A program made the position numbers and the translations under genes. From Desarmillaria ectypa (lineage: Eukaryota; Basidiomycota; Agaricomycetes; Agaricales; Physalacriaceae): a stretch of DNA of 64,000 nt. The notes beneath the pieces were generated by a model. The model saw nothing but the letters and a program-made list of their open reading frames with translations. It was not told the origin of the DNA and searched no databases. Positions 51,227 to 62,441 of this stretch are shown here, in pieces (the stretch's first letter is position 1; each line of letters begins with the position of its first letter). Location of the stretch: contig JAUDYN010000001.1 in the NCBI GenBank assembly GCA_030407005.1, positions 3,720,001-3,784,000 on the forward strand. The letters are read 5' to 3'.

Positions 51227-52218
51227 CTAATTCCAGCCAGTAGCGGTTTCATCAGCACCCCAGCCTCCAGTACCGGTCGCTGGCTCTGCGGCCCAGTCGG
51301 TCGAAGGGTTGGGGTCGGCGGCCCAGTCGAGGGCACCTATGAGATAGTAAATAAGAAAAAAAAATGCATGTTGAATGAGAAAAAGACAAATCACCTTCTT
51401 GAGCGACCAAAGCAGGGTTGATACTGCCGGCCTGGGGTGCACTCGACACATCCCACTCTGTAGCAATGGCGGGCTCCTCCGCACCCTGCTGAGCGGCAAG
51501 CTTGGCCGCAGCTTCCTCCTGTTGTTGCTTCTCGACTTCCTCGGGGTCCCTGTAGAAGAACATATCAACCATGACATTCCAGCCATCGCTCGTGCGGGGG
51601 ATTGTTCCACGAAGCCTGAGGACCTCACGGGCGAGCAACCACCAGATGAGACCTATCGAATGCCTCGTCTTGTTATTGGTGGGGATGGCAATGTCGACGA
51701 ATTTCAGGGGAGCATCAGTATCGCAGAGGGCGATGACAGGGATGTTGACGTATGAAGCCTCACGAATGGCTTGGTGGTCAACACGGGGGTCAGTCACGAC
51801 GATAAGACGGGGCTCCTTGAACGACCGGGTGATATAGTTGGTGAAGGAACCGGGCGTGAATCGTCCGGCAATGGCCTGAGCACCAGTGTTGGCAGCGTAC
51901 TTCAGGACTGCACGGTGTCCGTAAGGACGCGCAGAGATAACACAGACATCGTTGGGGTTTTCGATAGCGACAATTGCACGAGCAGCAAGAACAATCTTTT
52001 CCCAGGTCTTTCCGATGTTCAGGATGTGGATTCCTATCATAAAATTGAGGCAAAAACCGCAGAAATTCAGATAATCGCTAACCGTCAGCTCGTCGTTTCC
52101 AGACGTACGGCTCCATCTGCTTATCGCAGTTTTTTGTGCCAATGTGGCATTGGGCAGCGAGAAGGAGCTGGATCTCCTCCTCGGTAGCGGCCAGGACGGA
52201 TGGTAGTTTCGAAGCCAT
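51227..52218 (-). CDS. RPS0: Small ribosomal subunit protein uS2 (RPS0)
   Basis: Structural protein of the 40S subunit, needed for small-subunit maturation. Exons 52218..52083, 52033..51395 and 51336..51227 sum to 885 nt (294 aa), with two introns (49 and 58 bp) in the coding region. Near-complete family match: [20 protein letters not shown] at the start, [43 protein letters not shown], the [19 protein letters not shown] region, [10 protein letters not shown] and [19 protein letters not shown]. The Trp/Ala-rich acidic tail (DWAAEP and GGWGADE) is typical of fungal uS2. A further intron is likely in the 5' leader. Divergent from VMA4, ATG to ATG 379 bp, a shared promoter between two highly expressed genes. 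Confidence 0.97.
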
Positions 52219-52597
52219 ATTTTGACCTGCAGACAGGCCCGTCAGTACATCCAAATCACATCCTGCGAATCCAGCCTCAAATAGCAGCCTCCGCCTTCAT
52301 TATTTCTCCAGGAGGAACACAAAAGGCCAGGGAAGGGACTCACAGTGATCTTCGACGGCTTGCTAACGATGTCGACTGGCCCTGGAGTCGCTTTGTGTCG
52401 TTCACGGTGTAGGCGCGCACGAAATTTGGATGTCCTATCTGGGTCTTTTTCCCACGCGAGCGGCATCAGTGGCAGCCATATCAGGAAGGTACTTCACACC
52501 TGCCGAGTTGCTACCAGCATTACGACTTGGATCCAGTCCACCACCATCTTGAGCAGCCGACACTGCCCACCGACCAACCACATATCCATATTCTACC
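52219..52597. promoter_or_regulatory. Divergent promoter, RPS0 / VMA4
   Basis: 379 bp between the two ATGs, with no other gene. It must hold the start sites for both genes, and part of it is the likely leader intron of RPS0. No TATA box is obvious. Confidence 0.6.
52227..52342 (-). promoter_or_regulatory. Probable 5' UTR intron of RPS0
   Basis: Reading towards RPS0, a strong donor GTGAGTCCC begins at 52342 and an acceptor CTGCAG ends at 52227, just before the ATG at 52218. Removing this 116-bp piece leaves a short leader. Leader introns are common in fungal ribosomal-protein genes and often raise expression. Confidence 0.6.
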
Positions 52598-53536
52598 ATG
52601 TCGAACCGACCTCTTAATGATGATGAAGTCCTCACCGAAATGAACAAAATGGTACCCGGTGGAGCCCTTCATGACGTGGGCCGTCGGCTAATGGACTGGA
52701 TAGGTTGCTTTCATCAAACAGGAGGCACTAGAGAAGGCAAGAGAAATCAGGATAAAGGCAGACGAGGAATTTGCCATTGAGAAGGTGCCCCATCCTGCAC
52801 TTGGATGGTGTCCCTAACTAACGACATTGCAGGCGAAATTGGTCAAGCAGGAACAACAAGCCATCGACGCGCAGTATGAGAAGAAGAGGAAAGGCGCAGA
52901 GGTCGCCCAGAAGATGTTGGTGTTTCTTGACTTCCATCACGATACCCTGAACATCAGCCGTACAGTGCCCAATCTACATTGACGAACAAATCCCGGCTCA
53001 AGTTGCTCCATCAACGCGAACAGCACCTTCAGGAACTCTTTTCTACTTCGCGTGCATCGGTGCTTAATCTTGCCAAGGATGAAGGGCGCTATGTCCAGTT
53101 CCTTGGGGGTTTTATCTCTCAGGGGTTCTTGCAGCTTATGGAGCCTTCCATCACTCTCTTCGCTAGAAAGCAAGACGTCTCTTTGGTGGAAGAAGCAGCT
53201 GCGAACGCTTCACAGACGTACACGGAGATCAGCGGGCGGGAAGTGAAGTATGGTATCGAGGGATCTTTAGCTGGAGATAGGTAGGTCTATCTCAAGCAGG
53301 TTCCTTGACCATGTAGAGGGCTGACGGGCTAAGTAGCGCTGGCGGAATCAAACTCGCCAGTGGTTCGCGCCGCATTACTATCGATAACACTTTGGATGAG
53401 CGTCTGAAACTCCTCGAAGACCGGGTTCGTTTTATTTGCCTTTCTCTTCTACGATATACTAAATATACGGCAGATGCTTCCTGAGATCAGGAAAGATCTC
53501 TTTGGACCCAATGAGAATCGCAAGTTTTATACATGA
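52598..53536 (+). CDS. VMA4: V-type proton ATPase subunit E
   Basis: Peripheral-stalk subunit of the vacuolar H+-ATPase. Exons 52598-52651, 52704-52784, 52833-52915, 52966-53280, 53337-53424 and 53474-53536 sum to 684 nt (227 aa), the usual length for the family. Landmarks: MSNRPLNDDEVLTEMNKM at the start, a long Lys/Glu/Ala-rich helix (EALEKAREIRIKADEEFAIE), the SRLKLLHQREQHLQELF segment, and near the C-terminus GGIKLASGSRRITIDNTLDE followed by ERLKLLEDR and PEIRKDLFG. All five introns are 48-56 bp and keep the phase. Cytosolic face of the vacuolar membrane. Confidence 0.96.
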
Positions 53537-54168
53537 TTGACATCGGACACTATCCAGATAATTGTATTCATATACCATTCTTATTACCACCTCGGATCCT
53601 TGGCCACGGTTTTGGTTTTTTGGGTCTCTTCTCATGAATCATTATGGTTGATGTTGCTTCGTCTTTAAACGTAGGAAAATCGTGATGGGAAGGTTGCAAA
53701 TCTTTGTATGCACTAGGCCACATACGCTTGCGCTTTGCCACTGTTATGGTCATATAGCTTGCGATTCTACATGCAGAGTTTCATGACTGCATTTGTCACG
53801 GTCAGCTCGCTCTCGAAGTTAAGGTAGATCTCAAAAGCTTCACAACAGCTTGGTCCGTTGCCGAGAACCTCTTGCTCGGGCTCCGGGGAGCAATGACGAG
53901 GCAAGTACCCAAAAGTCACAATTTGAAGGCATCGACCGAGTGCTCTAGGTAAGAAAACTCGCGAATCGCTAAAGGCATGCATCGTCCTGACACACCAAAC
54001 AGTTTTCATTGTGCCTAGGAACAAGAGACACCCCTAGCACTTCTCTCTCCGAGTAAAGACAAATATTAGAATCCTCGACGTCAAGATTTTGTCGCACAAA
54101 TAAATAATGGCGATAAAACAACTGATGGGAATATATGTGGGCATGAAGTATCGATGTATAGTACACCT
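53537..54168. other. Intergenic between convergent genes
   Basis: Lies between the 3' ends of VMA4 (forward) and tyrosinase 2 (reverse). Only short frames without domains. Confidence 0.5.
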
Positions 54169-55660
54169 TCAGATGTAGGTATAACACAGGAATCCTCCTT
54201 GAGTGTCTACGACATCTCCTACCTGCGCGGAAGCATCAATTATATCTTTGTGCAGCGAGACTACACAACAACTCACCGTAGCATTAGTAATAAGGTCGTA
54301 GACGTACAAATTTGTAGCTTCGCTAGTTGCCTACAATAACACGAGGTGTCAAAAAGATTCAGTGACCTGCAAAAAAGGCGAGACGTACCACGAATCCCGT
54401 CGGAGGAGCCTTGTCAGTCTCGTTTCCCGCACCTACAAGGTCATGGATCCTCGTCTGGTTCCTACCTTGCCATTTCCACCAGACCTGCTCGACGTGTTCA
54501 ATAACAGGTGTCAGTGAAACTGACCAGAAATAGCGTACATAGTCCAAATACCCATGGTGCATCCAGAAAAGCGGATCATTAGGGGAAGTCAAAATGTTAA
54601 TCATCTAAGGAGGAAGGTTTATGCTACCGCACTCTCATAAAGAAACACCGGCAAACTCACGTCTCCTCCGATACCTCCATGTCCAGCTGGATGCAAAGTA
54701 CGAGAGAGGGAATTTTGGAACTGCGCAAAGGTTATCGCAGACGTCACAGTATCAACATAGGTCTGGTTGGCCTGTAGGGAGCTCCTCACGTCCCCTTTAC
54801 GCGTGAGCCTATGATCGGTATTGCTCATCCCGGGCCCAAGATGGACTGTAAAATTCGCGAAGGGTCCAGAGGGAACTAGATAGCCCAATGACTCCTCTCC
54901 TTCGCCACCAAAATCGAGAATGGTAGTCGAATTGGCGAAGGCACCGGCGTCGGGGACTTCGTTCCAGTAAGGGATCTGTTATTGGACATTGTGAATGGGA
55001 ATATTTGAGGGAGAGGAGATGACTTACGGGGCCTCTATATCCACATTCTCGACGGAGCAGCGTTGCGTGAGCATGGACGTAGTACCGATGGACCTGTGGG
55101 GTGTGTTAAAGAAATTTCATAGGTCATAGGGCTGTGGTCAGCTCACGGATAGGAATCTATTCAACGACCATGTCAGTAGGTATTGCGCGCTCCAGGTAAA
55201 TACAAACAACGAACTGTCCAGTTGGATGCCAAAGGTCACCTAGATTTGTGGTGTTTGATTGTGTGGAATGCACACCAACCTGGGTGTCAAAGAATGGATG
55301 TCAAAGCTCACATACATATGCAAAGAAAGCCATACGAGATCATCGTAACGTGAAATCACGCCGGGAATGCTAGTTCGAGCAGGCGCCGCAAAGAGACACA
55401 GCTCAGCGTTGAAGTAGGCCGTTTTCTGCTCTCCTGATAGTGTCGTCCTGCGTATAAGAATAGTGAAAGGAGGGTGGATGGTATAATAGACTTATTTACC
55501 ACTCTACACGCGTTTCCGGAGAGGTGCATCGGGGGCGGGGGTGAGACCACCACCAAGTCAAATCTGATGAGACAGGCTTCGCAGACACGCCAGAGTCATA
55601 TAGCCCTATAACAAGGAGCAAGAAAAGGATGGACTGAACGTGTGTACTGCAAGACGCCAT
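54169..55660 (-). CDS. Tyrosinase (short form), copy 2, secreted
   Basis: Exons 55660..55500, 55447..55336, 55279..55215, 55156..55147, 55093..55028, 54975..54661, 54604..54539, 54484..54389, 54330..54277 and 54222..54169 sum to 999 nt (332 aa). An N-terminal hydrophobic core (SILFLLLVIGLYDSG) is a likely signal peptide, so the protein probably enters the secretory pathway. CuA: His in VGVHSTQSN, DLWHPTG and VHRYYVHAH. CuB: LHPAGHGGIGGD and NDPLFWMHHGYLD. The enzyme oxidises phenols to quinones, as in pigment or wall cross-linking. It lacks the long C-terminal domain of classical mushroom polyphenol oxidases. After exon 1 every exon has exactly the same length as in the copy at 22028-23411. 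All nine introns are GT..AG. A TATA-like word lies 39-44 bp before the ATG. Confidence 0.93.
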
Positions 55661-57138
55661 GAAGATGTACCGACAAAGAGAAAACCAACAACTGAGGGTT
55701 TATATGCATTCAGTGACCAGAGGGGTTCCTGATAAAATTCTCGCTTATTATCAATATCTCGCATACCAGACGAACGTCATATCACGTTCGTGCATGAACT
55801 TCCAGTCGTGAGAATCGAAGCTGCGGATTGTTGCTGATAGAACCTCCGTCGCCGCCGCAGCTCAGCCTTATAATCAGGCCCTCGAGTTGCTCAAGGAAGA
55901 CGAGGTGAGAGGCTGAGAGCACTAAGAAAACAGGCAGTACCTTCATAAACTAGGGAATAATGTCGTGAACAAGGACCTGAAAGCCAAGTTCTAGTTTCAC
56001 GGGAGGAGCAGAGCGACATTTTTGTCGAGATGATTGAATTGGAATTTGATTTGGGAATCTCGGAAGTCTGATTTCCTTGGAACACGTAACTGAGAATGAA
56101 TCTGAGGTCGTAACTGAACGAAGAAGCGCAGGGATCGCAGTAGATGCTGACAGTCGAGGCTTTTTTGAATATGAATATGAGAAATGTGTCAGACCTGGGC
56201 CTGATTGTTCGAGATTGCCGAATCCATCAATGCACACAGTTTACTTATATCTCAAGACAACCTGTTTCAGGGGCTCAATAGATGAAGAAACAAGCAAGAT
56301 TGCTGCTGCTTTCAGTCACCAAAGGACTGGTGATCAGCTAAGCCTTGTCCGTAAAATCGGAATATCTCGTAAGGACCTCAACGCCACGTCCCGAACGCCG
56401 AAAGTCGTGTCTGTCGGCGGACAAATAAGTTACGGAATTCGTCATAGTTAGGTAATTAGGTGAGACAAATATGCGACGCGTCGCGCTGCTTTGGAATTTG
56501 GGTGACGAGTTGAGTCAAGAGCAATGGCCTAGGGAGGTAGAGAGTGTAAGACAGTCATTTCCTAAATTTTTTTTTTTTTTTCAGTCACCTACCTATTTCC
56601 ATGAACTTCACAGGTTAAGCGCCTTATTTCAAAGACATCAATGCTCGCGTATGAATTAGTTATGTAAATCCGACTGCGCTTGTAGCCGGAAACGCGAACG
56701 TTGAACATTGGCGGGCAAAGGTCTCGAATAACGACAAGACTCGTATTCCCGAGAAACTCGTACGACCAAAATTTAGAGCTTGGCCGATATAGGCGAGTAA
56801 AAACTTGTGACAACATGGAAAGAGCAGACGCGACGGAAGAACTAAGCAACCACAATATTTCCCACGCGCAGCCCTTGCCACCCTTGCGCAGTCCTACTTA
56901 CAGCAACCTGCCCTCGGGCAGTTTTCAGGAAGTTCTCAGGTGCCTGTCATGATTGATACAAATTATACAAATATGTGTCGCCGTAATGAAAGGAAGATGT
57001 GAACTTTGCGACGGAACTTTACCGGGAGCACCTGGATGCTAGAGAGTAGTTGTTTATATGAAAAGGACACGTTGACTAAAGGCAGGCACGCCATTTGCAT
57101 GACGCCGCAGCTTAGCACAAACAAGCGTACCCAGTGGT
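55661..57138. other. 1.5 kb without a recognisable gene
   Basis: Contains the tyrosinase 2 promoter at the left. Other frames (for example forward 56077-56451, 124 codons) have no domain or ATG support. A poly-T run lies near 56566-56582. Confidence 0.4.
55699..55704 (-). promoter_or_regulatory. TATA-like box of tyrosinase 2
   Basis: TATAAA on the reverse strand within tgcatataaaccc, 39-44 bp upstream of the ATG at 55660. Confidence 0.45.
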
Positions 57139-59355
57139 CTAACAACCATCATACAAAGAGTTGCTTGGAACGGGGAATCCGGTCTGTTCCCATGTCGTCA
57201 AATTCGGATTGGTGTAGGCCTCAATATGACTTGAATTCAATCAGCAAGAGACTGGAAACTGCAGGAAAGAAGGTTTACATACGCATTAATATAACCCTGA
57301 GTGGGCCGTAGAGGTGGGTTGCACGACATGCCATTCTTCGTTCCCACTCGTTGGTAGACCCGTACGTAGTCGATGTACATCTTCCCCGGAAAGGTAATAT
57401 GCTTGAAATCTATCGGTTGAAAGTTTTCTGCCATCGCCAGATTGAATATGAGGTACTTATAAAGTGTATGAGTAGTAATGAATGGATGCAAGAATAAACG
57501 TACCATAGGCTCCTCAGGAATGAGCCGTTGGCTGATTTCGACAGTTTCATCAGGACCAATCGAAGCAGAGGTTGCCTTCCACGACTCCACGCCTCCGCTA
57601 TACCACTGTATATAACCGTCATCCCTATTGTCAGGATCTGAAAACCATTCAATGCCGTATGTTCCGTACGCCTCATCGTTGTAGTACGTTTCATTGATAT
57701 AGGTCAACGCAGAAACGGATTGTTGATACGTTGAACCGAGGTAGGTATTGACATGAGTGATCGAAGGATCAATAATAGTCGTCGCAGGCGTTGTGTTGTC
57801 AAATTGATGCTGATAATTGAACGGCCCTAGTTGCAAAGTCTGCGACATAACGCCTTGCCAGACACCGACGTCAATCATATGTTCGAAGATATCGATTTCA
57901 GGAACCCCCCGGCCGATATTGGTACTTGGACCAGGATGATCTCCCCCTTCGCATGTGCACGCGGATGTGCGTTGTCCTGGTAGATAGCTGAGGGTTCCAC
58001 CGTACGGACCACCAGTGAGAGCAGCAGCCGGTACCCCAGCTGCCGATGTTTGATTTGGGAATGTCCCCACGTCGCATGCATCATAGCTGTACGGCCACAT
58101 GCCGTCTGTAGTGGCACCATAAGCAGGTCGGCCCTAAAGTGATATTATATTGTCCAGTGTAGATAGGGTAGTCGTTGAAAAACGCACCAGATTACCCATG
58201 GTCCATACACCTATAATAAACATTGCATCACGAGCAAGATCAAGTACTCATGTTAATGACTAACCTGGCCAAAAACCTGGTGTTTTGGAATTTCCAGGCA
58301 TACTTGCGGATACCTCAATGTAGCCCGTCGTAAAACAAAGCTTATTCCACGATGTAAGCATGCCTAATCCATCGTTGTATTTCTTGAGTGATGATGTTGA
58401 AGAACTGATTTGACTCACCGCTTTTGAAATTTAGGTCGTGTATATCTTCCATACTGAAAGTGATTACGAGCTTCCCATTGGCCGTGGTGATGGCCTAGAA
58501 AATTCGACATGAGGGCAGGAGCATAAGATCCAACAGGAGCTCTTACACTGGGATCATACCATTCGAGGTCTCCGGTAGTCCAGTAATGAAGATCGGTTGC
58601 TTCCCAGAAGGGATCATCACCAGGATAGAATGTTCGACCATCAGTGTTGAATTCATCACTAAAGACTAAGTTGTATTTAAGGCCGTCTTGACCTGTGCGA
58701 GAATAAGCATTCGTTGGGGTATCTTCATCGATGAGGGACGGTAAGCCAGGGAGATTAGGTATCTGGCCAGAGCCATTGATACCGCCGAGGTTATACCCTG
58801 AAACCGAGGAAGTGGTTTTGGAGTAGTACGCGATGATGGGATACCCGGCAAAAAGTATCACAATACCACCAACTATAACCACCAAGGCACCGGCATTTAA
58901 CCAGCCTCGCAGAGAGTATATGGTGAAAGAATCGTCGTCATGTTCGGGACTGAAATTGTGGAGGGTATCATTTAGATCTGGATCATCTTCCCAAATGTAC
59001 AGAGGAACAGTTGTTGTTGTGGCGGTAGGTCTGGTCGTCGGAGATGCCTGCGAAGGCGTTCGAAGAAACCGCGAGCTCTCACTCATAGCTGTATTCAAGG
59101 ACTTCACCTACAACAAGAGGTCAGTAAGGTTGTCGGAGGGTGATAAATAGGAAGAAAAAAGCATACAGAGTAAGGACCGTACGCCGCGCCAATAGTTCCA
59201 CTGGCTACGCCTTGAGTTATAGAGACGGACTGCGCAGTAGCAGGGGAATGTCTTGGTGACGGAGAGCGAGTGTTGACAGGCATAGCAGTGAGAAACTCAA
59301 GTTCAGAAGTCTGAGGAACAGAAGAATATTGTTGAGGAACAAGCTGTCGCACCAT
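57139..59355 (-). CDS. Kre6/Skn1-type GH16 protein, beta-1,6-glucan synthesis
   Basis: Type II membrane protein required for cell-wall beta-1,6-glucan in fungi. Exons 59355..59167, 59107..58547, 58494..58419, 58363..58265, 58210..58188, 58133..57504, 57455..57283 and 57229..57139 sum to 1842 nt (613 aa). A Ser/Thr/Pro-rich cytosolic N-terminus is followed by one membrane segment near residues 130-155 ([19 protein letters not shown]) and a lumenal GH16 domain. Motifs: [51 protein letters not shown] (assembled across introns), [19 protein letters not shown], the catalytic EIDIFEH, then GYIQWYSGG and [10 protein letters not shown] near the end. The ATG at 59355 is the first after an in-frame stop. 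Divergent from the acetyltransferase gene. Confidence 0.94.
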
Positions 59356-59696
59356 CGGTGGAGTAAAAGGGTGATACAATTTCCGACCATGAGCGTTTGA
59401 GCGACCACCGAGTCATTGGTATCAAAGGTATGTCAAAATTTGGATAATGAACCCCAGAAGCATCCATCGTGAAGTCCAACATATCAGCCGCCTAATGATC
59501 GCGTTCAGGGTCTAGTTCCGGTGGCCGGCATTTTGGCCGGGGCCGATATTTGGCTTGAAAGTTAGTCACGGCAGCGGAAGACCGAACAAAATAGATTTTT
59601 TCATCGCGACAGGATATTTACCTATCATCCCCGATCTATGTAACTATAACAGGTATAACATCATTTTTTCCAACCTCGAAGGCCCAAACCAGAATC
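59356..59696. promoter_or_regulatory. Divergent promoter, Kre6-type gene / acetyltransferase
   Basis: 341 bp between the two ATGs, no other gene. Contains the direct word pair ggccggcattttggccggg near 59521-59541; its meaning is unknown. Confidence 0.5.
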
Positions 59697-60545
59697 ATGT
59701 CTTCGCCCTATGTTCCCCCACCACCTCCGGCCTCCAATAACTCTCTGTACAACTGCATGGAACCCGCGCTAGTTGTCGCTCGCCACCGTGCTCGCGATTT
59801 GATGCATCGTTACAACACCTCCCCGCCCACTCTGGATGGACGCGAAAGAAGGGAGATTCTTGCAGAGCTTCTCAACGTACCTATGTGTGACCTCGATTCT
59901 GTGATGGTGGAGCCGCCGTAAGGGTTCCATTGAAATTTTTGTCGTGCTGCGACTTATCCCTTGCTATTTCCAGTGTGTATGTTGATTATGGGACGAACGT
60001 TTGTTCATTTCCTCCTTTCTTTGTTGATACTTGCCTGAGTCTTGGATGCAATATTATTTAGATTAAACTCAGGGGTTCCTTCTATGCGAACTACAATGCG
60101 ACTATCCTTGACTGTGCAACTGTTACTATCGGTACACGTGTAATATTTGGTCCGAACGTTTCGCTCTACGCGGCTACTCATGGCACTAGTGTTAAAGAGC
60201 GCCAAACTGGCTTGGAGCGCGCATCAGAAATAGTCATTGGTGATGACTGCTGGATCGGCGGAGGTGGTAAGTGTTGCCTTCGAATTTCTGGACTTACTGC
60301 TAACTCCCATATAGCAAATATCCAAGCCGGTGTCGTACTTGGTCAAGGATGTACCGTCGGTGCAGGTTCTGTCGTCACTAAGAGCTTTCCAGATTGGTGG
60401 GTAACCCCCAAAACATGGCTCAAACTTACCTATCTCCTTTTGCAGGAGTATTATCGTAGGAAACCCTGCCCGCCTCCTTAAGGTCGTTCCAGAAGAAGAG
60501 CGAGGTACTCAATGGAACCCTGAGGCGGAGATTCTCAAGAATTAG
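59697..60545 (+). CDS. Maltose O-acetyltransferase-like (hexapeptide) protein
   Basis: Acetyl-CoA-dependent sugar O-acetyltransferase of the left-handed beta-helix class; the true acceptor in fungi is unknown. Exons 59697-59917, 59974-59998, 60062-60266, 60315-60396 and 60446-60545 sum to 633 nt (210 aa). The N-terminal maltose-acetyltransferase cap is visible (RARDLMHRYNTSPPTL, then RREILAELL). The hexapeptide repeats follow: VYVDYGTNIKLRGSFYANYN, NATILDCATVTIG, IFGPNVSLYAATHG (catalytic His), IVIGDDCWIGGGANIQAGVV and VGAGSVVTKSFPDW, ending near IIVGNPARLLK. A 25-nt exon encodes VYVDYGTN. No signal peptide, so cytosolic. Length is normal for the family. Confidence 0.94.
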
Positions 60546-61153
60546 CCACCAGAGTGTTACCATTCTTCGGTATTTATGAATATTTACCTGGTCCCAAACT
60601 ACAGCCTCACCTTGTGCTTTCATTGATGATGGAGATGGCGCAACTGTCGTACCTTTGTGAAGTTCAGACCAATTCTCACTTCTCGCCGCTCGCTGGCGGC
60701 AGGTAGAACCGGAACGACGGCCACAACAACATTCGGTAATGTGTACTTTGTGGACATCATTGACTAGGTCGCATCTTGTCATCAGCTATCCCGATGGCAC
60801 TATGAAGCAAAGGGGCATTGTCCAAACCCCCTAAAGTATTACTTACGCTCACGGTCGCAGTCCGCCGTCAACTCGATATTTTTATGTGATGCACGGAGTG
60901 CTGTAGTGCACCTGGTCCCAGTTCCCAGTTAAGATGCTGTTTTGTAACGTCCACTTATGATCAGCTACCTTGCCCGCAGCATTTACTTTTTGCGTAATGA
61001 TCGCACCATAAGTCCTGTGGTAATAGGTACGAGTCATTTTACGTTTCTTAGATTGCTATTGGTACGATGGAGCACGATGGATGTCTGGTGACCTAGCTCC
61101 ATGCAGTCTCTGTCCGGCGAAACATCGGAGAAATGCATTGTCCGTGGGCTGGA
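60546..61153. other. Intergenic, no gene recognised
   Basis: Short frames only. The right end is the promoter of the decayed DUF1479 gene. Confidence 0.5.
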
Positions 61154-61161
61154 TATAAAAG
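61154..61161 (+). promoter_or_regulatory. TATA-like box of the DUF1479 pseudogene
   Basis: TATAAAAG lies 37-44 bp before the ATG at 61198, in the sequence ggatataaaagtcg. The promoter element has survived although the gene is broken. Confidence 0.45.
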
Positions 61162-61197
61162 TCGAGAAGTAATAATACTTCATCCTCATCTCTCACC

Positions 61198-62441
61198 ATG
61201 TCAGATTTATCCTCGGCTCCCATCTATTTCGTATCAAGAAAGAAATTGCTTCTTCGTATCTAGACTTTGAAGAACGCGTCACAAGCATGGGCCACATCCT
61301 CGACGAAATGAAGGTGACCCAGAAAATCAGCGCCAGAGGCCCGAAGCAAGTCACCTTCATTTCTAATGCGTTGTCGTATCTCACAGACGTTAGTCCATTC
61401 CCCAAGTCCGATTCTCTGAACCAGCCGATAAGATTGATGAGAGACGACGCACACTCAGGTCCTGTTTTTCTAACATCCTCAATGGCTTGTGGCGCAAGCA
61501 TGATCCTTTCGCACTTGATATCATGTAGGCGCGCAGAATTCTCTATACGGCAGACCAATACAGGGACTTTGACTGAAAAACATCTTCCGTATGATCTCTG
61601 ATCTAAAACAACCTTACAGTCGTCCATTTTCTGACCCTTCTCAGGCTGGCTCGCCATGAAGTTTGCGCGCTTCCACTGCTAATATTTGATGTTTTGACGC
61701 GAGTTCATTTTATCAGCGAAACGGCCACCGCCGAAGCAACTCTGCAAGCTTTTCCCGACGTATTGCTCTCAAACGCCTACTTGATCCTCTGACCCTTCTT
61801 TCGTTTGTTGGTGGGACCGGACTCCCGGGAAGTCTCGAATCCAAAGAGCTGGGCGTTTGGTATGCATTCGTCTCTTTAGGAACAGTTACAGTAATGAATC
61901 AGTTCATATAGATGTTTCAAGTGCAGGTTTTCCGGGTCCCATCCTTCGCGATAGAGGGTGGTACAGACGTCGCCCAACACCTGAACTGCATCCCAACTTT
62001 CTCCTTGAAGAGACAATGACTTCGATGCCCAAGGTTTTCTCTGGGGACGCGGTATTCTGGCATGGCGACCTCATCCATTCAGCCGAGAAAGACCATACAG
62101 GAAAATGTGACCCAGCTGGTATGTTACTCCGACATCCACGCGTGCGACGCGTCTAAACCCCATCTTCAGCGATGTACATGTCGGCTGTTCCTATAACTCT
62201 GATAAATCGGGAGGCACGGGAGGCAAAGGAAACGTCGCGCCATCTGATTTTCATATGCAGACGAAGTATGGAAATAAATTGCTAGGCTAGGGAAAGCCTG
62301 ATGATATCTTGAATCCCTTAGGACGAAAGGTTACGGAATTTCCTGCATGATGTCATTTTTTACAGATCTGCACCTGGCGCCATCGAAGTAGAGGACTTCA
62401 TGGACGCGATCCTCCCTCTCTATAGACGCACTATCATCTAA
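61198..62441 (+). pseudogene. Decayed DUF1479 protein (YbiU-like, 2-oxoglutarate oxygenase fold)
   Basis: Forward-strand pieces follow the family in order: MSDLSSAP (ATG 61198), FRIKKEIASSYLDFEERV (~61228-61281), IPQVRF (~61402), LQAFPDVLLSNAYLILRPFF (~61744-61803), VSSAGFPGPILRD (~61916), TPELHPNFLLEETMTSMPKV (~61977-62036), GDAVFWHGDLIHS (~62044-62082, the presumed metal-binding HxD region), AMYMSAVPITLINRE after a 50-bp intron, and an end at TAA 62439-62441. The family has a double-stranded beta-helix fold and unknown substrate. Lesions: the frame changes directly after MSDLSSAP, the segment 61340-61740 reads in several frames with stops, and the frame breaks after ITLINRE where RQRxxF..PPSDF is expected. 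Confidence 0.72.

Noticed and set aside
51771..52187. 138-codon forward open frame
   Set aside because: Antisense shadow of RPS0, which has an unambiguous family match.
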